Shown here piece after piece: positions 47,676-59,180 of a DNA stretch of 64,000 nt (positions within the stretch are counted from its first letter, which is position 1; the number at the start of each line of letters is the position of its first letter). Location: assembly GCA_047967505.1 (NCBI GenBank), contig CM106538.1. The stretch is one strand, 5' to 3'. Position numbers and translations under genes: made by a program. This DNA comes from Dipteris shenzhenensis (taxonomy: Eukaryota > Polypodiophyta > Polypodiopsida > Gleicheniales). Below the pieces are notes generated by a model. The model was not told the origin of the DNA. It was given only the letters and a program-made list of their open reading frames with translations, and did no database searches.

Positions 47676-48057
47676 CTCACAAGGAAGATTCCACTGAGGC
47701 TTCAATTGATTAAAGAATGGAGGACAACATTGATAGAAAATATATTTGGTTGTGAAAACATTTGTATTTGATTTCATTATTGCAAGGTGCAAGGCAAAAC
47801 CCCACTTAGTCCAAAAGTGTCAATGGTTAAGGTGCTTGTAGATTAGTGATGCTTTTTTCAATGCTGTAGTTTTTAAGAAGCATTATCTGATGTTAATATT
47901 GATGCTTACTGGAGTTTTATCGATGCTAATATTGACGGTAATAGAGACCATAATATCAATGAATATAGCTGTTGCACTAATATCAATGCTGCAAGCTTGC
48001 AAAAAAAACTTTTAAAAAAGCATGGATTGTACGTGTTGATATTGTTGTAAATGCTAG
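47676..48057. other. AT-rich sequence with TAATATTGATG-type motifs
   Basis: Repeated words (TAATATTGATGCT, AATATCAATG) occur at about 47,885-47,985 and resemble those at 15,915-15,960. They may be subterminal repeats of the CACTA family, but no element end was found. Confidence 0.35.
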
Positions 48058-48445
48058 TAGTGCGTGTGCACACATGTGTACACACACACACACACACACA
48101 GACACATACGTGTATGCAAACCTTTGCACACACAAACACATAGAGAGCATCAACATTTGTGTGTGCATATACGTATGCACACATATACACAAACATGCAC
48201 ACACAAACACATAGAGAGCATCCATGTTTGCGTGTGCATGTATGTGAACACACATGTGGACACATGCACATTAAGAACATGCATGCACACATGTAGACAT
48301 GAGGTTGACACTTGAACACATTCACATCCATGTGCAAATGTACGCGCACGTGCACACACACACACACATAGAGCATCCACACTATGTGCACATGTATTCA
48401 TGCACACATGTACACACATGCACATAAGTGCATGTGTGAGCGTGC
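48058..48445. repeat. CA/TG-rich microsatellite region
   Basis: Alternating purine-pyrimidine sequence (CACACATGTGTACACACACA and similar). An imperfect ~65-bp unit contains CACACAAACACATAGAGAGCATC (about 48,128 and 48,200). Such sequence favours Z-DNA; no gene. Confidence 0.8.
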
Positions 48446-48448
<3 letters not shown>

Positions 48449-48497
<49 letters not shown>

Positions 48498-48553
48498 GAG
48501 GGAGGGAGGGAGGGAGGGAGAAGAAAAACAAAAAGAAGAAGAAGAAGAAGAAG
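48449..48553 (+). repeat. (AG)n-(GGGA)n-(AAG)n compound microsatellite
   Basis: AG repeats to about 48,492, then GGGAGGGA, then AAAGAAGAAG to 48,553. Confidence 0.95.
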
Positions 48554-49200
48554 GAACAAATTTTTATGTCATAGCAACACCATAGGAGGATAGATGATAG
48601 GATATATTAGCGTCAAATCAACCTTAAAACAAAGTGAATTTCACTAAATAATAGTTTCATCCTAGTGTATTACATCTTATATTCATTGATTCAATATCCC
48701 ATAAGGGTCTAAAGATGAGGTATCTTCTTGCTCAAATAGAAAGGATCATTGAAATAATATGCCTTTTACAAAAATATGTATTCCTCCACCAACTCTTTAA
48801 GACTTACTAAAGAAGCGAGAGAGAGAAAGGACTTAGTTTTCTTTCCAAAAAAATCATTAGAAGTGAGTTGGAAACTTCCAAAATGCTAGATAACTTCTCC
48901 TATCTTCATTTGAATATATACTTAACTTCACATGCATTTATTTAATATAGTTTGCTATAATGACCACAACGTGGTCATTTTATGAATGTTATTTTTATTC
49001 GCCTATCTTGGACTTTATGATGACAGAATGTGAAACATCAACCACCTTTTCCCCAAGTTGTAATAGACATGCTACGTCAAACAATAAAGTCCTACATAGT
49101 ATTCTTATGAAAATGATAAAAGGTAATAGGCTAGATTAGAATACAATCATGCAGCTGCTCGTGCAAGTACATGTTTATGCATGCGAGCACACACACATAT
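48554..49200. other. Non-coding spacer
   Basis: Unique AT-rich sequence. No coding pattern or repeat was seen. Confidence 0.4.
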
Positions 49201-49250
49201 GGAGAGAGATAGAGAGAGAGAGAGAGAGGGGGGGGGAAGGGGAGGGGGGG

Positions 49251-49309
<59 letters not shown>

Positions 49310-49387
49310 GGGAGGGGGAAGAGGGGGGGAAGGGAGAGATGGAGGGAGGGAGAGACGGAGGGAGGGAGGGAGGGAGGGAGAGGGAGG

Positions 49388-49434
<47 letters not shown>

Positions 49435-49480
49435 GGGAGGGAGGGAGGCGGGGGGGAGGGAGGGAGAGGGGGGGGGGAGG

Positions 49481-49527
<47 letters not shown>

Positions 49528-49549
49528 GAGGGAGGGAGGGGGGGGGAGG

Positions 49550-49591
<42 letters not shown>
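49201..49591 (+). repeat. 390-bp GA/G-run tract
   Basis: Alternating (GA)n blocks and G-run blocks (GGGGGGGGGGGAGGGAGG-like), with at least four separate groups of G-runs able to form G-quadruplexes. Open frames across it (Arg-Glu or Ser-Leu-Pro repeats) are artefacts. Confidence 0.95.
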
Positions 49592-49593
<2 letters not shown>

Positions 49594-51205
49594 CTATACT
49601 TTGATGCTATAGGCAATGGAAGGCTATGAAGGTGCTTAGTGCACAATTATGCATATGTGTGAGTGCGAGTGGGTATGTGGTAGGGGCATTTTACAAATGT
49701 GTATTAAGGAGTGGGTATTTAGGAATGCATGTGAACATGTGCATGTGTGCACACACTTTTGAGGAGTGTAAAGTGAAAGGGAGCCCATGCAAATTTTGAA
49801 AATGATGATTGCTCCTCATTCTAGATGGTGTAATGAGGAAGGGATGTTGGGAGTTCGTTTCGTAGTAAGCAAAGATCGAGATGTTAGTTTGGGGTCTTTT
49901 TTTGAAAGAGGACCCGCACTCAATCACTAACACAAAGACTACATATTTAAAATTTAGAATAACAGGATGGTGAAGGGAGTGTACATTTTAGAGGGTGTGA
50001 TTAAGGTGTAATGCGATGAATCTTGGAATTGAATGGGTGAGTGTGTAGTTTTAATTTGCTCCCACATACAATAAGTGGGGGAGCTTTCATAATAGGGTGA
50101 AAGTTGCCACCAATCTAATAAGCAAGAGCACCTCGGAGGGCACACTAACCTGTTAATTGCCATGTTGCCTGGTGGGCTTTGTAAAAGCATTGTAATGGGG
50201 CTTCTTGATGACAATCCACTTTTTACAATGGTGAGACACAAAGGTGGTGTTTGAGAGAGAGAGAGAGAGAGAGAGGTGGACAATCTAAAATAATCATTAC
50301 TTCGAGGACATGACCATTGAAAATGATGGTACGGCATCTATCCTTAGCCATATGGATGTGCTTGGATTGGGGAAAGGAGCTACTGGCGAGCATTGACTTC
50401 GTAGAAAGGGTGTTAGGTTTCCTCCTAGTGGTTTCGACATTGGGCCTCAATGTTGAAGTCTTTGGCTCAGATTTTGAGGCACCAACCTTCAAGGTTTCCA
50501 TAGTAGTCCTAGTAGGTGCCTATGGTGTGCAGGTGGGGTCTTGTATGAGAGGCTAGATAAAAACTCTGTGAATGCAATGTTTCGTGCTTCTCCTCTATGG
50601 CGGTAAAAGACTGGGGTATAAACCTCTTGCATTAATCAAGCATGTGTGCTGGCCCTCCTTGAGGAGCTTAGCCTCAAATGTATGGATATGGGTGAGTTAC
50701 CCAAATAAAAGTTGCCATGGTGGTAGTGTTGCAGGCCGTGATTAGCGCACCTCCCCATAAGTGCAACTGCGACTCGATAGTCAACAAAGGGGTGGCATTA
50801 GTCTGAAGGTTTCCATAACCTAGTCATTGACTACTAGGAGAATAATCTTTGGATGACCCCCTCAATAATCGCAAACATCTATGCTTTCTTTGTTGATTCC
50901 CAAAAGAACTATTTTCAATATTCATGCTCAAAGCAATATATGCATGCTTTTGTACTAAGTTATTTTCGTGTATGCTATGGCAAATAGGTGGTAGGCGGAG
51001 TGCATGTCGCCTTGAGGAGTTGCTTGGGCTACTAAAGAAGCATCATAGAGAAAACTCTAACTACCAAAGCACGCCTTGTGGGTGAAGGTTCTTTAAGGGG
51101 TGGAAAGCTTGGGCATCGAGATGAATTTCCTAGGGAGTTGACTTGGTTGGCTAGCTTTCCCTCATTGGTTGCCAGCCTTGGGCTATAGCCAAGATTGCAA
51201 TTCTA
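49592..51205. other. Non-coding region
   Basis: No recognisable gene. A short (GA)n tract is present near 50,250-50,275. Small open frames on both strands have no motif I recognise. Confidence 0.4.
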
Positions 51206-51389
51206 GGTCAATAATCCTTTTCCTTGACGGGGACATTTTCAAACATTTGCAAATTGCTAGCTGTCGACTTGTAATCTTGGTGAAAGCCCAGGTTGGTAGC
51301 AACCGGGAGAAAGTTAGCGGGGGGCAAGTCAGTAAAGAGAGCTCGCGAGTGTTTTAAGACGTCCCCGTCAAGGAAAAGGATTGTTGACC
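51206..51389. mobile_element. 183-bp hairpin / MITE-like inverted repeat
   Basis: The left arm, 51,206-51,234 (begins GGTCAATAATCC), and the right arm, 51,361-51,389 (ends GGATTGTTGACC), are reverse complements over 29 bp with one mismatch; weaker pairing extends about 10 bp further inward. No convincing target-site duplication flanks it, so a foldback element and a local hairpin are both possible. Confidence 0.6.
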
Positions 51390-52545
51390 GCGCTGTTAGC
51401 TTTATTATGAGAGCATGGGACGGTGCTCGTGACACTCCAAGGATTATGATGCATTAAAGAAAGGAGAGCATTTTCGTGCAAAGGAAAATGGGGAGCGATA
51501 TATAGCCACGAGGTTTTTTTTAATGCAAAGAAAATGGGAAGTGTGTACAAGAAATGAGAAGGGAAAGCTAGTTGGGATTCCACGAGCCAATGGAATAAAA
51601 GGAGGGCAATGTCGTGGTGATCATTGGGAGCTATCGATCCATAGTGAAGTGGTGCATTCTTGTAAAGGAGCCTACCGAGCCTAGGCTCCAGGTACACGAG
51701 GCTACCCGGGTGGTTGTCCTAGTAGGCAAGGCAAGCTACCCAGCCTCCTCTATTTGACTCGTGTTATATAGTCGAGAGAAAGTCCTTTACGTGATGCTAG
51801 AAGAACTCATGCAGACGCGTTTGGGTCCAATGGAGGAGGCTATGATGTGATGGCGGAGCGACGGATGTGCTAGAGGGAAGGAGGCGAAGCAGTTCTGGTG
51901 TGTGACATTTTGGTGCTATCCAGATAAACATGTTCTGTAGAGGAGAGCAAGATGAAGAATGCGAGATGATGCAGAGACGAGATGTTGCGCTGAGAAAGAA
52001 GCGAGTGAACAGGGGAAGCAAATTCCAAGGCACAGGGGTGCCGTAAGGGTCGATCACATGGGCAACCGGAAAGCCTTACGTGGAAACGTACCGTTGATTC
52101 AAAGGCTGCCGCCGGTAAGGGCGGTCAGACGGAACCCCCCAACAGCTGTAGAGCGCCGTAAGTTAGTGAGAAAGAAGCGCGTTGCGATGGGAACGTCGTC
52201 GGATTTGGCGTTAGGTCTGATGATGCGACGACGACGAAGTTTAAGACGGCGACCCAGTCTGATTTCCTTCCCCTCTCTCCTCCTCCTCTTCGCGTGTTCT
52301 GCAGGCTTGTCTTGCCTGCCGCTCCGCGTTTTCTTGCTTCTGCGACAGGGAGAGCAAGCGACGAGTGGCGTTGAAGTTTACGAAGGGGTCGAACGACTCC
52401 GGCTGGCGTTTGGGGCACGGGAGAGATTTCCAAGGCCCTTTGGAATAATGGGGCGGTCGTAGACTGTTCTAGGCTGGACTGTTTCTGGAGAGCGAGAGAA
52501 ACAGAAGGGCATCGAGATTGCAGGCAGAGGGGTGCGAGCGAGCGA

Positions 52546-52582
<37 letters not shown>

Positions 52583-52914
52583 AGAGTTAGCGTAGGCATC
52601 GAGACAGATATTGCAGGCAAGCTACGGTACGAGACGAATTCCGTCCCTAGCGCGAAGATACCTCTCAAGCAAGCGGCTTCACAACAGCTTCATCGAACCG
52701 CATAGATCAGACCGACGCCGCACTGCCCCTTCTGTCATGGAGAGCGCAGAGCGATGTGACGAGCTTGTACCGCAGGAGAATTAGACCTCCTCCTGGCTTG
52801 TAGCCTTGCCTCCCTCCTCCCCTTTCCCTTCTCTTCCTCCACCGTTCCTTTCGTTAGCTTCCACCTCCAGCTCTGGCCAGAACACTAGGAGCGCACCCCA
52901 ACCCCTTGAACTCC
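51390..52914. promoter_or_regulatory. GC-richer upstream and 5' leader region of the trihelix gene
   Basis: From about 51,700 base composition changes to CpG-rich sequence, unlike the rest of the window, as expected around an unmethylated gene promoter. A (CG)n(AG)n tract at 52,541-52,587 and a C/T-rich stretch at 52,785-52,875 precede the start codon and probably lie in the 5' leader. Open frames here (for example 51,959-52,462) have no recognised domain. Confidence 0.45.
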
Positions 52915-53826
52915 ATGGTTGTGCCTAAGAAGCTTGGCCCTCCTCCTCACTCCATGGGTAGTGACGAGGAGGGCCGCAAATCCAAAATTTCCGACTGGAC
53001 CCCTAAGTCGGTCGGAATTCTACTGGATAGCTATGCCCAGAAGTTTTCTGTCGGTCGTGGATACCTGAGGACGAAGGACTGGGAGGAGGTAGTCAACAAC
53101 GTAAACACGCGATGCGAAGGATTCAAGTCTTTGAAGACGATGAAACAATGCAGGGACAAGGTCGATAGCTTGAAGCGGCGGTACAAGATGGAAAAACGAA
53201 AGGCGGTGAACGGGAGCGCGGTGACCTGGCCATTTTTTGCTAAGTTGGATGAGATGATGGGTTCTATGCTGAAGCAGGGAAAAGCTCTGGATCCTTTGGA
53301 AAGGCATCAGAAATCCTCTCTTAACGATTATACTCATGTAGAGGAGGAGGAAGGAAAGCTTGAATGCTCTGATTCGCCCGAAGAATGTGCTGTGGATAGT
53401 ATTCGCTACGATGTACCCTGCAGGGAGTTCTTATTAGAGAACGGTAAAGCTGGAGCTGAGGAAGTAGATGGCTTGTCAGAGGATGGGTTACAGCCTCATT
53501 TATATCAGCAGCACATGAAGCTTTTAAGTTTGACAGGGACTCAAGAGTCTACCGATAATTCCAGTGAGCAAGGTAAAGCTCCTCAACTCCCTGGCGTTCC
53601 TGGAAAGGCCCATGCCAAAAAGCGCAAAATGAAGTCCGAGAATCCAATACAGGCGCTGGCGGATGCAGTCACAGGATTTTCAGAGGTTTTTGCTCGCATT
53701 GAGTTAGCTAAGATTGAAATCTACACAAAAATGAAGATGGAGCTGGCCAAACTTGAGAGGAAGAGGCGTAAGAGGAGTCATAGGAAGCAGGAGCCTTCCA
53801 GCTCAAGCTCCACTAGTTCTGGATAA
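52915..53826 (+). CDS. Trihelix transcription factor, SIP1/ASIL-like
   Basis: An intact single-exon frame of 303 residues from the ATG at 52,915 (CTCCATGG context; a second ATG at 52,954 is possible). The trihelix (MYB/SANT-like) DNA-binding domain spans about residues 25-120: DWTPKSVGILLDSYAQKF with the first conserved Trp, KDWEEVVNNVNTRC with the second, then KTMKQCRDKVDSLKRRYKMEK and VTWPFFAKLDEMM. A linker rich in acidic residues follows, then a basic KKRKMK motif. The C-terminal helix (ALADAVTGFSEVFARIELAKIEIY...MELAKLERKRRK) is typical of the SIP1 clade and probably mediates self-association; both basic clusters could be nuclear localisation signals. Family members bind GT-type elements and often repress genes, such as seed-maturation genes for Arabidopsis ASIL1/2. 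Codon use is GC-richer than in the surrounding transposons. No lesions are seen. Confidence 0.88.
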   Translation: MVVPKKLGPPPHSMGSDEEGRKSKISDWTPKSVGILLDSYAQKFSVGRGYLRTKDWEEVVNNVNTRCEGFKSLKTMKQCRDKVDSLKRRYKMEKRKAVNGSAVTWPFFAKLDEMMGSMLKQGKALDPLERHQKSSLNDYTHVEEEEGKLECSDSPEECAVDSIRYDVPCREFLLENGKAGAEEVDGLSEDGLQPHLYQQHMKLLSLTGTQESTDNSSEQGKAPQLPGVPGKAHAKKRKMKSENPIQALADAVTGFSEVFARIELAKIEIYTKMKMELAKLERKRRKRSHRKQEPSSSSSTSSG

Positions 53827-55220
53827 GGCAACCTGTAAGGAGACTTTTGTCCTGCTATGGTTTTGTAACATTTAATCATTTCCGGACCTGTCATTGGGCA
53901 TGCAGTATGCTCGTAGGTTTTACGTTCTGACGTTCTTACCTGTCTTTAAGTTGTCTGTACTTGCTGTTATGTGCTCCTTTATGTATGTATTAAAATGGGA
54001 ATCCTTTATTCGATTTCCCCTTTTGATATGTGTGCTTTGGCAATTTCTCAGAGAGAATACCTTGAGGATAGCCATTTGTACATTAGTACATACGGACAGG
54101 TTGCTTCCCTTAGTTTGATGGATCGGGACTCTGCATGGACTTAAGTATCCACACTGTTGTCTTCGAAAAGTACTTTCTCGCCCTCAGCTGCACAAAGATT
54201 TTGAGTGTTTCCTCCTGTTGGCTTCAGTACCATATGGGATACAAGGTTTACAAAATTGCGAACTAGTATCACTCACAGTGGCTACTAGCCTTGGTTATTG
54301 CAACAGTGAGCAAGCTAACGTCCATTGTGGTTTCGGTGTGATACTACTTTGTGTTGATCCTGATTGGTCCATCTGCCAGGGTCTGAGACATTACGGCAAG
54401 ATGATATTTGTCTGATATCGAGAGTGAATCAAGATGATACTTTGAACTACAGAAGTTTTTCATGTATAAGATCCAGAGTGGTTGGAGGTTGCTTGGGCCA
54501 TCTATCTCTTTTTTTTGGTGCTATGGTTTTGTTTATGTATGCTGTGGTAAAATAGTTGAGTGCAGTGTATTATGATCGCTGATGCTAACGTTGCAGGCTT
54601 GCCTAGCATTAAAGCTATACAATAGAACAAGAAGAGTGGGAATGGCGCTTGTATGTTTGCATGTGGCTCATTCTTTCCAAATTCTGTCTGGGCATTTCAC
54701 GTCTGATAGTGGGGCAGATGATCTTACATATATGTTGTTATTGTGGCATGTTGCCGAGTCCTGGAAACGTATGGGCAGCAATTGTTACTCTTAAGTCGGT
54801 TTGTTTTAGCTACCTACTGAATGAAAGAGGGGGTGTATAATCTAGATGTCTTCTTTGGGGGACCTTAAAAGCAGTTCAGGCTGAGGAGAGGCATCTATTG
54901 GGGAGTATGTGCTGATCTTTTACTCGCTGCTTCTCATTAGAGCTTCTCTTGGCATTTGGGTTTAGTGAAAACGTGTAAGAAAGTTGAAAATTTGGTTAGA
55001 GCTTCTATGTTTAGTTGAAAATTTGGTTATTTTAAAAAAGTTGCAAGAACTTGGTAAGGAAAGCGACATATGTCCTCCTTTGTCAAGGTACAGTGATGGA
55101 ATATTCTCTGGAATTTCTTCAGCCTTCCTCTCTTTCATGGGCTGAATGAATTGCACTTCTTTGCAATTTGCACGTTGTGTTCAGGATCTCTGTAGGAAAT
55201 TGAATAAGTTATGACCTCTG
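53827..55220. other. 3' region of the trihelix gene and spacer
   Basis: Probably holds the 3' UTR (TTTGTAACATTTAATC near 53,862) and unique intergenic sequence. Short open frames between 53,894 and 54,840 show no domain. Confidence 0.4.
55216..55220. other. Target-site duplication CTCTG (left)
   Basis: Identical to CTCTG at 57,863-57,867 on the other side of the LTR element: a perfect 5-bp duplication. Confidence 0.9.
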
Positions 55221-55509
55221 TGTTGGGATATCTCAAGGTGTATGCCTCAGGCACACCTTATGTTTCTATATGTGAGTGCTAGAGGCACAGTTAGGTGCCC
55301 ACAAGCACAGTTAGGTGGTGGAAAAGCCACATAGGATGATTGAGTGAATCTAGGAGCAGATTGAGGAGATGATTGTGGAGCTTTGAGGTCATCAGTGATG
55401 TCAGTGACCTTGTATGAGGTGCCTACTTAAGGACCTCTTTCTTCTTCATTCTATAAGCAAGTATTCTGAGTTTGTGTCCACTCTACTCTTTCTTTTCAGT
55501 ATTCCAACA
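55221..55509 (+). repeat. 5' LTR of the gag-only copia-type element (289 bp)
   Basis: TGTTGGGATATC...TTCCAACA. It is the same length as 57,574-57,862 and differs at only three positions, all transitions, in my comparison (about 1%). The inverted ends TGTTGG/CCAACA are intact. Confidence 0.95.
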
Positions 55510-55522
55510 TGGTATCAGAGCC
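55510..55522 (+). other. Primer-binding site, initiator-Met tRNA type
   Basis: TGGTATCAGAGCC follows the 5' LTR directly. Confidence 0.93.
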
Positions 55523-56366
55523 CTTTGATCCCCCTTGAGCCCATTTCTGCCACATCATCATCTTCTTCTTCATCTTCTTCTTCTCCATTTTCTTCTTTCT
55601 TCCCAAAATCTTTGAGAGCTTGGTTCTCCATCTACAAACAGCCATTGCCCAAACCCTCTGAGCTGGAAACTCCTCTAGTATGGGCGAACTTCCACCTGCA
55701 AGCAATTGAAGAAAAAACGTCTGTGGTGGCTGCCATTCTCCAAAAAGCGAATTTCTTCTGTTGCTCAATACTCCCTGCATACTCCGCCATTGCCTGAGCC
55801 CTCTTAGGAGTAGATGGGCGACCTCAAGACGAAGATTTTGAGCCATTTTTCAGGTCATTTGGTTCAGTAACGAGGGAGAAATCGTCAAAACTCAGTTTCA
55901 GCCTGTAGCAACTCTCCCGGGCAAAAGTGCGCACCATTTCGTCCAACCTCTGTACTGGACCTTCTCTGGTATATGAGCTTTCTTTTGCTTCAGAAAGTCC
56001 TCTTTTCCTTGCTTTGAAGAGTTAGCTACAAGCCCTCCAAGTTCAGCTTTTCAGTTTTGACAGTTTTGGACAAGTTTTTGAAGATGATGCTACATAAAAT
56101 GCTACTCTAGCATTTCTGGTTTTTTGAAGCTTTCAATAACTTCAGTACAAGTGTGGATTCAGTTTTGTTTTGACTTGCTAGACCTGGTTTTGATTGGAAA
56201 ATGTTTATTTCATCCACTTCTATGAAGCATGTAAGAAGAAGCATCATTGTTTGAAATCTAGTCACTACTATTTGCTACATTAAGTGCTCATATTTTGGAA
56301 GTCTTTCAGTTATTTTTGCCTTGTAAGAGAGATAGACACTGCCCAATATCTGGGTTAGACCCTCTC

Positions 56367-57197
56367 ATGGCTACCATATATAATCTTGAGAAGTTCAATG
56401 GAAAGGGGTTCCATACATGGCAAATGAAGGTAAAATTTGCATTAATGCGGGAGAACTTATGGGGACTTGTCAAATCTACTCCTACCGCTTCTTCTACGGC
56501 CTCAAATGCTGGGGAATCTTCAGCTCCGACACGACCGGCAAGGGATCCAGCAAGAGAAGAAAAAGCATATGGTATAATTGCTTTAGCTTTGGGTGATGAT
56601 TACATACATCATATATCTGACTTGGAGTCTCCATCAGAAGCATGGCAGAAGCTAGATTTGATTTTTGGTGCAAGCTCTCATATTTCTAAACTATCACTTA
56701 AAATCTCTTTCTTTGAATTAAAGATGGCAAGTGATACTACTTTAGCTGCCCATGTCAACTATATGCGGAGTCTTATGACTCAGTTAGCTTCTATCAACTC
56801 TCCTATCACCCCTGATGATGCTATGGCAGTACTACTTAAGAGTATGCCTGAAAGCTTTGATCACATTGTAAGCACTTTGAAGAATCTTCCCAATCCAAAC
56901 CTTGAAGGCATTATCTCAGCTCTCCAAGAAGAAGAAAGACACATGGAGTTAAGGAAAGGCAATGACACTGCTTATGTTATGAAATTCTAGAAGGGCAAGT
57001 ACTCTCCTTGCAATCACTGTGGAAAGACAAATCACCTTTCAAAGGACTGCTTCAAAGTTAATCCATGCAAGCACTGTGGCAAAAACAACCATAGTGAGAA
57101 GTTTTGCAGAGACAAAGCAAAGACAGAAAATGCAAATCTACTTACAGTGAATTTGCCTCCACAAGATGAGGCATCCCATGAAGATTATGCATTTTAA
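56367..57197 (+). CDS. Gag of a gag-only LTR element (amber codon before the zinc knuckles)
   Basis: The ATG at 56,367 opens a UBN2-type capsid domain: MATIYNLEKFNGKGFHTWQMK, then DLESPSEAWQKLDLIFGAS, LKISFFELKMAS and PNPNLEGIISALQEEERHME. A TAG at 56,988-56,990 interrupts the frame. The same frame then continues with two CCHC zinc knuckles (CNHCGKTNHLSKDC and CKHCGKNNHSEKFC) and ends at the TAA at 57,195-57,197. No protease, integrase or RT fits in the remaining 376 bp before the 3' LTR. Gag normally packages RNA into particles; mobility would need enzymes from a related full-length copia. The TAG might be a lesion (CAG or AAG to TAG) or a readthrough site that makes capsid with and without knuckles. 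The upstream extension to 56,295 lacks a better start. Confidence 0.85.
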
Positions 57198-57560
57198 CTC
57201 ATCTCTATGTATGCTCCAGATCTCTCTTTTTATGTCAAGGTACTCAGCCTGGATAGTCCTCCAAAATGAATGAAAATAAACTATTGTGTTTTGTGTGTTT
57301 TGTAAACACCTCTGGTCACCTTATGATGTAAGCCATGTGTATGTTTTTGTTCCATGGTACCTCCTACAGACATTGTGTGCATGTACATGTAGGGGAGATA
57401 ACCATTGGAAGGTCTGTTTGTATCCCTTTCTGTTTACCTTACACCCAAGGGAACCCTTGCTAGCATGAGAACCTAGCCATAGATTTATCCTTGACCACCA
57501 TGAGATGGCATGAGAAACTATGAGACTAGATGTATCCTTGACATAGCCTGAGGCATCTCC

Positions 57561-57573
57561 TTGAGGGGGGGTT
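57561..57573 (+). other. Polypurine tract of the gag-only element
   Basis: TGAGGGGGGGTTT-type run immediately before the 3' LTR start at 57,574. Confidence 0.75.
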
Positions 57574-57862
57574 TGTTGGGATATCTCAAGGTGTATGCCT
57601 CAGGCACATCTTATGTTTCTATGTGTGAGTGTTAGAGGCACAGTTAGGTGCCCACAAGCACAGTTAGGTGGTGGAAAAGCCACATAGGATGATTGAGTGA
57701 ATCTAGGAGCAGATTGAGGAGATGATTGTGGAGCTTTGAGGTCATCAGTGATGTCAGTGACCTTGTATGAGGTGCCTACTTAAGGACCTCTTTCTTCTTC
57801 ATTCTATAAGCAAGTATTCTGAGTTTGTGTCCACTCTACTCTTTCTTTTCAGTATTCCAACA
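57574..57862 (+). repeat. 3' LTR of the gag-only element (289 bp)
   Basis: Pairs with 55,221-55,509 and is followed by the CTCTG duplication. Total element length is 2,642 bp. Confidence 0.95.
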
Positions 57863-58109
57863 CTCTGTAAGAATGAAATTTATTCCAGGAACTATTTTTA
57901 ACTGCAAACTCAGAGAGAGTTAATACAATACGAAATGGTAGATGTATCATAAGCCACAAACATGAGCTCAGGGATGATGCAGGGTTCTATATAGGAGGCG
58001 CAGGGGTGACCCAAGGGATTTCTTATTTAAGCTGACGTTTCTTCCCTGTATTGTCCCCCCGGCTGTTTAGTTGGTAGCCATTGAGTCTGGCAGGTACTGT
58101 CTGACAGGT

Positions 58110-58571
58110 GCAGTGTCATACTGTCCTTCACTGTTGCTCTATGTTGGAAAACCCTTATGAAGGCGAATAACCAGCATAGACTGGATAGGCATGGTTTCAA
58201 AATTCATATTAGTTGGTCTCTATACTCTTGTGGTTTGAAAAATATTGAAAATTGCTCCTTCGTTGGAAATCACTGCTCTGTTTTACTTCCTTGTTCCTGT
58301 TTGTATGTTCGTTGTTATACCATAGTTTGAAACCCTGATAGCAGTGTCATACTGTCCTTCACTGTTGCTCTATGTTGGAAAACCCTTATGAAGGCGAATA
58401 ACCAGCATAGACTGGATAGGCATGGTTTCAAAATTCATATTAGTTGGTCTCTATACTCTTGTGGTTTGAAAAATATTGAAAATTGCTCCTTCGTTGGAAA
58501 TCACTGCTCTGTTTTACTTCCTTGTTCCTGTTTGTATGTTCGTTGTTATACCATAGTTTGAAACCCTGATA
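58110..58571 (+). repeat. 231-bp perfect tandem duplication
   Basis: The unit starting GCAGTGTCATACTGTCC at 58,110 recurs at 58,341 with no difference that I could see over its whole length. Either a very recent duplication or an assembly artefact. Confidence 0.9.
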
Positions 58572-59180
58572 GCAGCTTATGCTTGGGTACTGATGGGAAC
58601 GTTAGGGTAGCTTTACTTCTTTCTTTATTTTGATTTTTGTGTTTTACTGAGTTTTGTTTTATGTCTCTTACAAGTCCCCTTTTTCTCTCTCCTTTGTTCT
58701 TTCGCCTGTTTTACAGAAGTATTGTAATTTTAAGCGTGGATATATTCTAGTCTAACGAAGGTCGCTTGGAAGCCAGTTATGTGATTTGGGTTTTTGAAGT
58801 CAACCTGCATATGTTTCTTATTTGGAATTTAATAGTCAATCTTAATTTGTCCGCATGACTGAGGATCTTGAGGCTGACTCATCATGCAAGGTCTGTGCCC
58901 TAGCATATTTTTCTAGTCTGCTCAGAAGTGGGGATGAAAATTGGATGATGTGTAGAACTGTAGATGAAGGATGCCCCTTCCTGTGAGGATACAGACTCTT
59001 CCTCCTCTCCCACTCCCCACACTAGCTGCAATGGTTCTTTGCTGGATGTTTTGGTTTGAGAGACGGATTCTCTGTGGGGCACTTACACCCATCAGACTTC
59101 TCATGGAGCACTCTTTCCCCAAATCGTGCCGCTTGGAGTGTGGACCCCCTGTATCAAAATACAAATTCAGGGAGCGGAGA
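58572..59180. other. Non-coding spacer
   Basis: Unique sequence with no recognisable coding pattern on either strand. Confidence 0.4.

Noticed and set aside
49131-49646. Long Arg-Glu/Gly and Ser-Leu-Pro frames on both strands
   Set aside because: Pure GA/G-run microsatellite; every frame is open.
51959-52462. 167-codon frame upstream of the trihelix gene
   Set aside because: Arg-rich because of local GC content; an overlapping minus frame is equally open and no domain is visible.
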